A model generated the notes under the pieces. It searched no databases. It had not been told where the DNA came from and saw nothing but the letters and a program-made list of their open reading frames with translations. Of a stretch of 64,000 nucleotides of DNA, positions 49,001 through 61,128 are shown one piece after another (position 1 is the first letter of the stretch; every line of letters begins with the position of its first letter). Both the position numbers and the translations under genes were made by a program. Origin of the DNA: Dysidea avara (lineage: Eukaryota; Porifera; Demospongiae; Dictyoceratida; Dysideidae); contig NC_089278.1 of NCBI RefSeq assembly GCF_963678975.1, positions 10,133,479 through 10,197,478 on the forward strand, given 5' to 3'.

Positions 49001-52000
49001 TGGTTTTATATTCGTCGGATCACATGGTCAATGTAATTCATATGGTCAATGTAATTCATTATGGAGTACCTTACACTGTTGTTTTTTTACAACTTGTTTT
49101 AGCACGTCAATGTACATATGTGTGTAGATTTGTTGTTGATAGTGACAAGTTAGCGGAAGACTTGTTATTATGAACACTGCACAGGCTAGTATGTTTATTA
49201 TGAATTTATAGGAAGCATTGGAAAGTGAACTACGACTGTGCCAATCCAGAAATACTTTAGCACAAAATGAAATCACAGCTGTAAAAGAAAGGGAGAGTCA
49301 GCTAAAATGTTAGTATTAAAATTTGTCTTTAGTAGACTTTTTCTTGATGTACAAAATGCAGTCACTGTTACTTCACTACAAACATCACTTCAAGAAGTCA
49401 ACGATGAAGTGGAGCAGCTGAAGCAGTCTCAGCTCTTGGAGGTAAATCAGTTGAGGAGACAGCTCTCCAGTGAGCAGGACAAAGTGGTGAATGAACTACA
49501 CACTCAAATAAGACAACTAACTCTTGAAAGAGAAGAAGCTTTAGCTCAGGTATGTAATTAATAGTAAGATATGTTTGTACATATCAACTGTATGTTGTAG
49601 GTGACCAGCCTTCACCAGTCATTGACTGAGACACAAAAAGAACTTAGAGATGCTGGAAAGAAGGAGAACGATGAGTTTGCGGTATCAGCCACTCAGGCTG
49701 AAGTAAATTCCCTACAGGTGAATGTTTTATTAGAGTATGAATGTAAGTACCCCATAGTTACTTTACAGATTCAACGTAGAGCTTTAATTTTGTATATGCA
49801 ATGTGGCATATGCAATATATTGTATAATAAGGAGTAGTTTCTGGTCCATATGTATAATAGTGCTGAAACAAATAGCATTTTTTTCTATTTGAATTGTTAT
49901 GAACAAAAACTACTGAATATTTAATTATTCTTTAAGCATACATAGAATAAGTACTGAAACCTTTTGTTAGGGAGCAAGGTAAGAGTTATTTTTATCTTTT
50001 CTAAAATAGAATTTTTACGGCACAGATACATCACTTCATTCACAATCTTAAGTTTCAAGGCTGGCTTGTCCATCTGAATATAGTGCTAATGATTATTCGA
50101 ATAGTGTGTTAATGAATCGAATAGTGTCATGCCTACTAAATAATCAAATAATCTAATGTGTAATGTTCTAGGTGGAGCTGAAGGCTTTGAAGGCATTTAC
50201 AGCAGAGGCTGAGTCTGCTAGAACTGCCCTCCAGAGTAATCTTGTGAGACTCAACAAACAGATCAGTGGACTACAAAAGGAAAAATCAGATTTGCTCCTA
50301 CAACTAGATGAAAAGACCACCACATTGTCTAGCCCAATTGTGAGTTTTAATCTAACATCTACTCACTTCTGTTACTGTGTGATGTTTTAAGGTAACAGAA
50401 TTGAAAGTTAAGGTGTCAGTGTTGGAAGGCCAACTGGCTGGAGTAATTGAAGAGAAGTCAAGAGCTGTAGCTGAGGTGGAGCAGAGGATGACAGCAGAAA
50501 GAGTCAAACAACAAGTACTTACCTGTTTTGTGTCATATTAGTATTATCGTCATAACTGGTAGTTACATTATGAAGAGACTCTTGATCAATTGAGACAATC
50601 CCTAAGTCTTAGTGAAGATACTATTACAGTACAACAACAGAGGATAGAACAGATGGAAAAAGATTTACCTGAGTCAACCTCAAAACCTAGAAACATACGA
50701 TCACCTCGAACTAGGAAGCAAACCATCACACCAGGTATAATGGTATAGTATAGTTGATTCGTTGTGATGTGTTTATGATTATAGAAAAGAAAGCTGCAGG
50801 AGCTGGCAAGAGGACTCACAAAGAACGATCACGATCTCCTTCTCCTTCACCTCTTAACATTAGCTTTGGTGGCTCTAATTCATCTTTTCCTTCATTTGGT
50901 CGATGGACAGCTCACAGAGCTTATGTTAAGAAGGTAATTGCTATCCTTGTATAAATTCATTGTCTAAATTACATACAAATTACTTTCCCTTCTTGTATAG
51001 CATGCTGAGGAAATGCAAATGATCATGGCATCATTAGCAAAGGAAGGCTTTATTCCTGGTCAGAGCATCGTTGATGAAGTCATCAGACACCTGTGGTGGA
51101 AAAGAGAACACTCAGCTGGGAAATTACGACTTGCAGAAAAGGCTATCAAGAAAATGAGCGGAGGAGACAAACTTGCTTTTCAGGTTTGCACTACATACAC
51201 TTATGTACAGGTGTGGTTCTGGGGGGAGGGAGGGTCACCAGTTTGCAGAAAACCAATCTTTTTCCGGAACAATTTTAACTAAATATTTACAATAGTCTAA
51301 GAAATGATCATACGTTTTAGTCAATAGAACAGTCATCTACTCTAATAGAACAGTCACCTTTGCACAGAATGTTTTCTGGGCCATCACGATCTCTGGACAT
51401 GCCTGTCATTCATTTTTTATAAGGTACACATGTTCACAAGACTGGATGTTTAATTTTAAAAGTGGTGATGACACCGCAGAGGAGGTAGGACATATGTGTT
51501 GCATGCCACTTATATTATACCCTCGTGAGTCTCAATAATCGCATTACAAACCATGGGGTTTACTCAGAGTTTATAGCACTTCACATAAGTTTCAAACATC
51601 GAGAAAATGTACTTGTTTTGAAAGATCTGCTCGATAAGCATAGGAAACAGCAAAAATCCAAGGATTATGTATGAGACAAAGTGCATAGGCTTATGTGAAG
51701 CACCATCTAAGTATTCTACTAAGCCTGAGTGAAACTCATCATATGCTGGTTTTGTACTGACAACACTATGAAAAATGCCAATGTGCAATTAAATGAGTGT
51801 CACAAAACTCATGTCCTACTTCCTTTAATAATACCGTGTCAGAAAATTCAACAGAGTTACTCTGTTTGATACCAAGATGTATACAAAAATGCAACAAAAG
51901 TCAAAGTAAAAAGTAACTTTAGTTTCAGAACAAGTCAGATAGTGTTATCAGTTGTTGTATAACATTGCAGTGTGAGGAAATGACTCACTGAGGCTATGTA

Positions 52001-55000
52001 TGACGAGCAAGTGTCAGAGTCTACTGATGAAGTAAAAGCTGTAGCATGATGGGAGATTTGAGCATTGAAATCTTACATAGGGGGGCTGGATTTATGAAGT
52101 CTATTTACTTGGGGGAATGGCTTACTGGCATTTATGCAGGTTATAAATTTATAGAACTGGTAAGTTGTGCTCAACTATGAAGAATGGTGTGCTTGTATGG
52201 CAGTTTTGGGTGTCCAGTTGGAAAAATTATTTAGTCACCAGAGCTGACACTTGAACCGTCCCTGCTTGTACACATCTAATAAGTACAATATGTCTATTAC
52301 TATCCAATGTATATACATGTGTGTAGGAATGGAAACAAGGTCTGTCTAAACTGGAAGCCAAAATTGAATCTGGAGAAGAAGACACAGAGCAGATTCAAAG
52401 ACGAGAAAGAGAACTAGAGCAAGCGATACAGAGGTGGGTCTTATGGCTGGCTGTGGTGTATAGATTGCAGTGCATATTGTATACAGGCAACTGCAGGATC
52501 TTGTGCTGATAAAGCAACAAGCTGTTGATGAATGTGTAACACTGCAGCAAAAAAATGAAGTATGCAACCAAAAGATATTTGAACTGGAAGAGAGAAATCT
52601 CACAATAGAAAATGAGTTGTCACAGTCTACTAAGAACATGGTCATAATTAAAGGTATACTTATACAATTACGCTTTGTTTTTGTTTAGTCCAATTTTAAA
52701 AATCCAGATAAATTGGATTATAACACTAAACAGAATGAAGCTTGCCAATCTGAACTGAGGCTGGAACAAAAGCAGACAAGCTTGCTAAAAGCTGAAATCA
52801 ACACTCTAAAGTATGTTTTTGCATGAAAGTTTGGTGCAGTGAACACCTTGGTATATATATATATATATCCATACACAGCAGTGCTTATGTTGTTTATTTC
52901 ATTTGTCGTGCTCTATACTAATTCTTTGCAAATCTGGTCAATATCTTTGATATTTCTAGATGTCAGCTTGATCAACAAAAACAGCAGCTGACTCTATACT
53001 ATGCTGAGAGGGATAAGGCAATAGAAAAGCTTGACAAGACTGGGGCTGATATGCAGCAAACCAAAGAGCGAGCTGTAGTAGTGGAAGCTAAGGTACTTGT
53101 GTTTAGCACTTGGCTTGTGTGTGGAGGTATGTTTGGTTGTCTGTTAAACAGGTTAACCAGTTAGAGAGAGACTTGAAGGCTGCTGAAGAAAGATATTCCA
53201 TTGTAAATGAAAACAAGTTAGCACTGGAAGAACAGCTTGATGGATTAAGAATACAGAAGAGTTCTTTGGAAAACATGCTGGAAAAAGAGAAAAATGCCAA
53301 ACAGACATTTAAACAAGGTTTCTATCTTTAGTGTTTGTTATCTGTATGATATTTCAAGTATTTTAGAGCTGGACCAACTCTCACAAGAATACCAACAGAA
53401 AGTCCAAGCATTGAATGAAACTAGCTTGCATGAAAATGAATTAAAAACTGAAGTATTAAACTTGCAAAAGAATCTTCAGTTAATTCAGCAACACTTCACA
53501 GAGTCAGAAACAATGGTAAGCACTAACAATGTATTGAAAATGTGTAGTTTATCATGTACAAACTTGCAGCTGTTGACTACTAGTACAAAGAATGCTGAAC
53601 TCCAAGATCAGCTTGTTCATAAAGAGAGCCACTGTAAACAGCTGAGCAGTGAAGTAGCAGCACTTAGTTCTGAGCTGGCTAGCTCTCAAACTACATGTAA
53701 GACTCAACAAGCATCATTATCTGAGACCCAATCTGAACTAGACATGAGTAAAAAAGAAGTAGATATACTGACAGTTGAAAAAAGAGAGCTACAAACAAGA
53801 CTAGTGTCTGTGTTGAGTGACTTAGATTCTGCACATAAAAAGCTTGAAGTGAACGGAAAGGAGAAATCAGAACATGTGCATGTGATGGCTATTAAGGACC
53901 AACAGTTGTTAGAAGTAGAGGCGGAAAAGACTAAACTACTAGATGAGCTGAGAGAAAGCAAGACCATCGCAGAAAGCACACAAGAAAACTTGCAGAAGAT
54001 AGTTGATGAAAAGAATGCAGAAATCTTCAGAGTTAAGCAAGATAATCTCACCACTGGAGCTGAATTGACAGTGGCGGAGAAAAGGATTGAAATAATTGAC
54101 AAAGAATTGCACAAACTTCATTCTCAGATGGAAGAATCTAGCAGCAATTTTTTAAAAGATAAGAGCACTCTGAGTGCTGAGCTTGCCTCTATGACCGAGC
54201 AGCTTAGTAAAATGAAAAGTGAACTGGCTAAGAAGGATGAAGTTCTCAATAGTAAAGAATTAGACGTAGCAAATTTTAGTGAGCAAAACAAACAATTGTC
54301 AGTAGAGTTGGATAAAATCAAAGCAGACTTGAGTAAAGCTAACTCATTTGGTGACAGACTGCAAACACAAATTGTAACTTTAACTGAAGAAGTTGATATA
54401 AAGACAAGGTAAGTTGTATTGGAGAGTACAATAGCAATTTTGTGCTGTTTTTTTTTGTTTTTTTTTCGTAGACATATTGAGACCCTTGAGAATGACTTAC
54501 AAATAATCAGACAGCATATTCAAAGTCTAAACTTTGTAGCGAAGGATCAGTCTACTGAGCAACAAGAAGCTGCTGATGTTGAACAAGATCAAATAGTCCA
54601 ACATTTGGACAGCATACAGCAAGAGATACAGGATGTGACACAGGCTAAGCATGACCTTGAAGTACAAGTATCATCATTGTCACAACAGAAAGAATACAAT
54701 GAAAAGTACTACTCTTACTTCCCATATGATTTATGTGTATACTACTTTCTATGTAGGGAGATACTTAGACTACAGGCAGATGTTCACAGCTTAAGGAAAG
54801 ACCATTCCCAAGTTACTGCACTAAAAGATCAGCTCAGCAATGAAGCCCATCAGTTGAGGAATCAGCTTCAAGATGAGGTGAGCTTCTTGTGTGGTCTTCA
54901 CTTCAGAGTATTTGAAAGGTTTCCCAACCTGTTTTGTGTTTTTGGCAAAGTAGAGAATTAGAAAGTGAGGGTGACAATTTGAAGTAACTTTGATTTGCAA

Positions 55001-58000
55001 GTGTGAATGTTGTCATGGAGAGAGAGTTTGAATAGTACAATGGTGGTGGTGGTTGTTTAAAATCTTGTCATTGAATGTTGCAGGCTCAGTCCAGTAGTGA
55101 GAAGATGGCTAGAAGTCAGCAAGATTTACAAAAGATTTGTAAAGATTATGAACACAGAATCTCAGAGGCTCAGTCAAAATGTTTGTTACTAGAGTCACAG
55201 CTTGGACAAAAGGAATCAGCACTAAGAATCGCTGAAACAGAGAACTCTTCCCTTAAGTCTCGCATTGCAATGGCCAGTACTGACTTGGAGACCACCCTAG
55301 CCACTAACAGAAGTCTAGAAAAGGCACTTAGTGAGATAAGAGAGGCTGCAGGGCAGCAGCAAAGCAAGTTGATGCAAGAAACGTTAGAACATAAGTCAGC
55401 AAATGAAAATTTGCATATAGAAAAAATGTCTGTACAGTCCCAATTGAAACAAACAGAGCAACATCTTGAATCAACAAAGGCTCAGCTGAAACATGAAAAA
55501 GAGCAAGTGGCAAAACTTAATGGTGACTTGCAGGTTACTATGAAGACATCCAGTAGTCTTAGCATGCAGCTACGGAATTCTCAGGAAGAATGTCAAGTGT
55601 TAACCAATAACGTTAAGAGCCTGAACAAAACTGTAAATGATGCCAAGAAGGAAAATGCTGAGCTGCAAGAAAAGCTGAAGAATACCATGTCTGAGGTCAG
55701 TATACTTGTTTAGCAACATAGACACCTTGTAATCCTTTAGCTTTCAACTGCCCACAAAACTGCTTCTGCTGCTGATAAGAAATTCAACACTACGCTAACA
55801 GCATTACAAAACAAATTTGGGGAAGAGAGAATGAAGAGCAGTAATGAAAAGCAACAGCTTTTAGGCAACATTTCACAAATGAGGTATATACAGGGTATGT
55901 GTTCCCTTGTATTTCATGATATGAGTAGGAATGATAGTGCCAGTCAACAGCACTTACTCCACAAGACACAACAAGAGTTGCAACAGTATCAACTGACCCT
56001 TGAGAGGAGTGATAGAATGAGAAGTGAACTGGAAACAACACTTCAGTCAGAAATCAAGTGAGCTACTTTGTATGTTGTAGGTTGGCTCTGTACATTATAC
56101 ATGATAAATTCTTGTTGTGCTTACTAGGTATCGGGAAGATCTTCAAGCACGTTACCAGGATGTAGAAAATCAGAAGGATAGCCTCAGGGTGAATATTGAA
56201 CAGCTGAAAACACAACTAACTTTAAAGGAGGAGAAGTGCAAACAAATTGAGGTCCTTCAGTAACCACAATGCTATTAACACATTTTTATGTCACTCATAT
56301 CCAGGCACAGCTAGAGAAAGTTCAGAAGGACTATGGTGGTCTGTTAGAGCAGCTACAGATCCAGAGAGAAGCAGCTGCTGGCTCATTGAACAAGTTACAG
56401 CAACAAAGTAGAGGTCAAATCAGTGAACTACAGAGCAGAATTGATAAGCTAACAGCAGAGTTACAAGGGGTAATGATAATCATAGTGTTCCAGGGTCGAT
56501 GGAAGTTGTAAATGGTGACTGTGTAATGTCTGACCAGGATTTCTGACAGAAATTGAAGCATTTTAGGTGTAATCAACAACAAAACAACAACACATTGACT
56601 GATCAATTAGAATGATTGCCTGTTCTATTGATCTATACTTTTTCAACCAGCAAGAACCTGCTACAGTCACTGTCATAGCACTTACACCCACCCTGTGTTT
56701 ATTTTATGTATTTTGCTGTGTGGTACAATAAAGCTCAGAATTAACTAGTACATTTCACTGTAAATGTTTAATTTTCATTAACTTCATTCAGGTTCAGTCG
56801 AACTTACGTAATACTGAGTTGTCAGCTAAGTCATTGTCTTCAGACAACAGCTTATTAACTAGAGAAGTAGTAGATTTAAGGAGCACCTGTGATGATCTAA
56901 AGAACAAGTTAAGAGAAGAGGTATATTTGTGGGGTGTGAGTGTGTAATGTTTATGGTTGCTGTGGTCACCTAGGAAACAGCATTGAAGCTAGCGCAACAT
57001 AAGATGGAACAGTTCTGTGTGAACTTGGAATTGGAAAAACAAAGCAAGGTCGAATAAACAGTAATTTGCCGTAGTATATTGTAAACATTTTATTTAGAGC
57101 AAACTGCATGGTGAAGTCACTGATTTGCAAACAACCAAATCATCTCTCCAAAGCAAGCTTATAATGGAGAAAGACAAAGTCCGTTCAATCAAAGCAGAGA
57201 AAGAGGCAGTGGAGGAAATCTTAAACAATGAACGATCTTTAATGACTTCACTAAGAAGTGAAACTAGCCAGCTCAAGGTAAATTCATAGATAGTAATTTA
57301 CAGCAAAGAGTGAAAGAGCACATTGAAAATTCATTTTGTACATACACAGTTGCAGTTGAAAGCACTAGATCAAGAACTTGAAATAGAGAAGCAGTCCCAC
57401 TTGAGCACTTCAAAAAATGCTACAAAGGAATTATATCAACTCAAGTACACGTTATCAATTTACTCTGTTAACATATTCATAGTTACTCATATACTCATAG
57501 GGAAAAAGTCAGTGAGGAAAAGAAAAACTTTAAAGCAAAACTAAAAGATTTAAATAACCAACTGCTTGAACAAGAGTACGTAAGCTTGTTGTATCAGGAG
57601 TTAGTTTGTAGTTCTGTCATAAGTAGAGAGCAGTTAATAGCTAAAATCTGCATACATTATGGACAATTTCTATGTATTAGATCTGAATTGCAAAAGAAGG
57701 AACTTGATTTGGCCCGAGTCAGAGATGCAAACTATGACTTAACTGAAGAAAGAGTACAACTTACAACAAAACTGACTGACCATGATAAGAAAATGAAAGA
57801 AAGAAAAGAAGAAATCCAAAGGCTGAAAATTCGGTAAGCTATACATACCTATATGTGGTATATTTAAGCTACTGTTACTGTAGCAATCACGAAATTGAGC
57901 TGCAAGTGTCCCAGTTAAAGTTAGAGATCAACACACTCCATCAGATGCAAATGGAGTGGGAACAGTATAAGAAAAAGCTTGAGGCTAGCTCCAGGTGAGT

Positions 58001-58544
58001 TGTGCTTTTGTGTCAGCCTGTATGTACCACATTTTATAGGGCAGAGGTACAGCATGTTCTAGCTGAAGTGACTGAACATATGGCTCAGCAACATTCCGCT
58101 CACAAAAGCTTGGAGAAGCTCAGATATGAAAATGAATCATTGGCCTTAAAGGAAAAAGAACGAAAGGTACTCCTTATAGTACTGTACATTATAATGTGGG
58201 GATGAACTCTTGATTGTATTTTGCATAGATACAACACTTGAAAACAGAATTACGACAAGCCAAACATGGTCATAAGCATGATAGAATGCACATTGACAAT
58301 CTTGAGCTTGAAACATCTCTGCTTAAGTCACAGAGAAAAGAAGAAGAAAGGTAATCATTATTAACTGTATAGCTATTTATCATTCTATTTCCTTAGAGCC
58401 CGTAAGAGGCTGGAGATGAAGTTACACTCAGTCAACAGCAGTTTGTCACAATCACTGAGGTCTCCAAACAGGTCGTATGAGCGACCACAAGCCATTTCAA
58501 CTCCACACTGGAATGACTCTCTGTCAGATATCAATTCATTGTGA
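46023..58544 (+). CDS. Large coiled-coil protein, family not recognised
   Basis: Roughly 30 short exons. Well supported ones include 46023-46084, 48025-48809, 49212-49308, 49362-49549, 49601-49717, 50172-50339, 50392-50514, 50563-50734, 50785-50933, 51001-51183, 52327-52433, 52487-52652, 53346-54409 (with internal splices) and 55084-55695, ending at TGA 58542. The N-terminus (MDVTRSSLLPYRR) and a Ser/Thr-rich region (coded around 48.1-48.8 kb) are followed by well over 1000 residues of heptad-rich, Gln/Glu/Lys/Leu-rich coiled coil. A distinctive non-coiled block, RWTAHRAYVKKHAEEMQMIM, then GFIPGQSIVDEVIRHLWWK, sits about one third in. The tail ends HWNDSLSDINSL. A centrosomal, cilium or Golgi tether role is possible but unproven. 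The joins between 46084 and 48025 are uncertain. Confidence 0.75.
46740..47890. other. Long 5' intron region of the coiled-coil gene
   Basis: No clear exon, repeat array or RNA gene was seen in this AT-rich 1.1 kb. A small linking exon is expected here because the phases of the flanking exons do not join directly. Confidence 0.4.
51184..52326 (+). other. Large intron of the coiled-coil gene
   Basis: 1.14 kb without coding signal. It contains two TCTAATAGAACAGTCA-type motifs at about 51324-51360. Confidence 0.6.
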
Positions 58545-58686
58545 TATATAGCCACTGTGTTGAATATAGTTGCGTTGAGTTACATAATGAATTATGATAG
58601 AGTTAGTTTGCGAAGATATTCCCGCTCCGTATATTCGTTTTAAAGTGGCTCCAATAGTTTCGCGCGTCACTACAGGTGTTTCCAAC

Positions 58687-61004
58687 ATGCACACGTCTGC
58701 AGCTATAGGCATTAAATCGCAACCGTCACGGTTTGCAGCTCTTATGAAGGACTCTGATTCTGATGAAGAAACTGAGGTAATTAAAAAAGACACAGCAAAA
58801 TCCGCCGCAGCAAGAGGAGACGCGAAGGCAACGTCCAAGTCCAAAAAGAACGAGACTGCACTTAAAAATGCTAAGAAGCGAGCACGTAGAAAGAAGAACC
58901 AATCGAAAGCAAGTCACGATCAACAAGAAGTTAGAAATGCTATCAACTGGACTTGTTCCAGTGTTCTGTTTTATATAGCCCACAGGTGCAGCAGACGATA
59001 CGGAATGGCAAGAAATATCTGAACAGGTGATGTGTCAGCTTGTAATCTGTAAATTTTAGTGAACACATAACAATACACATTACACACAGTTGGAATTGTT
59101 GAAGTACACAATACACTGAGGGGTCCTGAAATAGTATTGATAAAAGTGTTGAATATGAATTTTGATGGCCAAATTTACATAGAGCGATTGCACAAACAAG
59201 GTGCACGGTGCACCTAAAATGTGTGACAAGAATCCATTACTGCAATGCATAAATAATGACCACAGCCGATGTATGGATACCACTACAGTTTTACATTCAC
59301 CTATCAAAGTATTAACACACTGAACGTAGCTGGACTGGTTTCTGATATTACGATAAAAGTCCATGCCTATTAATCCTTTCCATCGAGTTTCCTGGCCCAG
59401 TTATGAAGAAGGAAAATGATGCTAACTTAGCTGTTTCGAAAATGCATGGGCAACTAGATGATATTTCACCATGTAGCCAGAAAGCAGACTGACTATACTC
59501 TCACCTTTCTATAGTATGTTACTGTTATACGTTAGTCACTCTACAACGAATTCTAACACTTATTTGTACACGTATGATAACAGAAAATGGAACAGCCTAC
59601 ACTGCTACTGTTGTGGTATGTTAGTAGTAGGTAGTTACCATACCGAGTCTCCTCCAGCCACCTAACTCCATAGAGTTTTGTCCCATGCTTTATTTAAATG
59701 CTTATGTCACACTCATGCAACTGGTATATATACAGTGGATAAGACATACGTAATTTAATAATGATAGAGTCTATGTATACTTCAATTTGTTGCATCTTTC
59801 TTGTAGGTGGCTGACGATGCTTTTGAGAAGGACCTCCAGGTAAGGCCAATATGTAAACACAGTAGTGATGTGTCAATATACCAGGAAGCACTGATGATAA
59901 GCAAGCTAGAGATGGAACAAAGAGCGATCATGGAATCAGAGGCTGTATGTAAAATTCACATGACTCTTTATCACATATTGATTGCAGAACCATTTCAAAG
60001 AGGTTGCAAAGAAGAATTCCAAAAAGGGAGTAAAACTTACACTCCAAGAGCTTCATACTGGAGGTATAAGAGCTGTCATATCTTCATCATTGCTCATCAC
60101 TGTCCTGTAGGCCTTGAGAAGTCACTGTCATCTCCAACAACTGTAGAAACAGTGAGTTATGGTAACCAACACTTTTACACCTGCTATTGCATGACTTGCC
60201 ACTATTCAGCCACCTCCTCCTCCAGATGATAAAAATTTCTTTGAAGATTTAAGTGCTACAGTTGAAGAAGAACTTCAGAAGGAGAAATCAAAGAAGAAAA
60301 CTGTATCATCTTCAGAGGTCGGTGAAAGTCAAAATGACAGTTGTATTTTGTGCATTACAGTGTATGTGATGTGCTTGTGTACTTTTTGTAGCAACCGGCT
60401 AATTCAGAGAGCTCACTGGCTAATGCACCTCGTGTTGCAGACTTACAATTTCAACTGGAAAAGCGAGACAGCACTATCATTGAACTGGAAGCTACCATTG
60501 ATAGATTAAATGTAATACTGTTAGTCTTTTATATGTATGAACAGTAGCACTCAACTCTCATACTTAGTGTACTTGGATGTTAGATTTTTGTATTTCAGAA
60601 AGAACTTGAAGAAGTAAAGACACGAAATCAAGGGTTATGTATGATCCTAGCCAAAGGAGAATGTAAGGAGCACTGGTGACTAACTGTTATATTATCTTTA
60701 TCATCAGTTTGTACCAAGACTGACCTGTTAGAACAGGTAGAACAACTCACCAATGTCAAGGATGAATTGACTACAGAGGTACGTATGTGGAGTGTATTCA
60801 TATGGTAAGCCCCTACCACATCTATCACTAGGTCACTGATCTCCACAAGGCATTGGAGCAAGAGAAGTCAAAGAACAAACATTTAAGACTGGAACTTGCC
60901 AAGTACCAGGTCAGTTATATATTGTTTTCCGGTGAACACAGTATAAACATTTTTGCATTCAGGGATCTCGTAACAAAACAGCGTCTACCTCTTCTGCAAC
61001 ATAA
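58687..61004 (+). CDS. GKAP1: G kinase-anchoring protein 1
   Basis: Golgi-associated anchor for cGMP-dependent protein kinase in mammals. Exons: 58687-58929, 58979-59026, 59807-59839, 59885-59944, 59988-60063, 60111-60151, 60210-60317, 60392-60511, 60599-60662, 60708-60778, 60832-60909 and 60963-61004, phases consistent. The start MHTSAA was chosen because PSRFAALMKDSDSDEE then falls where human GKAP1 has its N-terminal SRFALL motif; an in-frame ATG at 58594 is the alternative. Other matches: a Lys/Arg-rich segment, DDAFEKDLQEALMISKLEME, KKGVKLTLQELH, FFEDL, and a C-terminal coiled coil (TTEVTDLHKALEQEKSKNKH, LRLELAKYQGSRN) as in the mammalian C-terminus. About 325 residues (human 366). It starts 143 bp after the coiled-coil gene and is convergent with SMPD1. 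Confidence 0.92.
59027..59806 (+). other. GKAP1 intron 2
   Basis: 780 bp between the EISEQ-coding and VADDAFEKDLQ-coding exons. No repeat family or RNA gene was recognised. Confidence 0.55.
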
Positions 61005-61128
61005 GTATATCAATTTTATTGACAGACTTAAAAATTCGAAATTCTGTACAACTGCATTCAATGCATAATAAATAAACAATTAGATTGAAAATCTTAACTG
61101 GCGGTAAAATTTTTCATTGGGGAATGTT

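Noticed and set aside
58930..59005. 25-nt intron in GKAP1
   Set aside because: A normal 49-nt intron (GAA|GTTAGA to TATATAG|CCC) gives the same reading frame and a good fit, so no ultra-short intron is needed.
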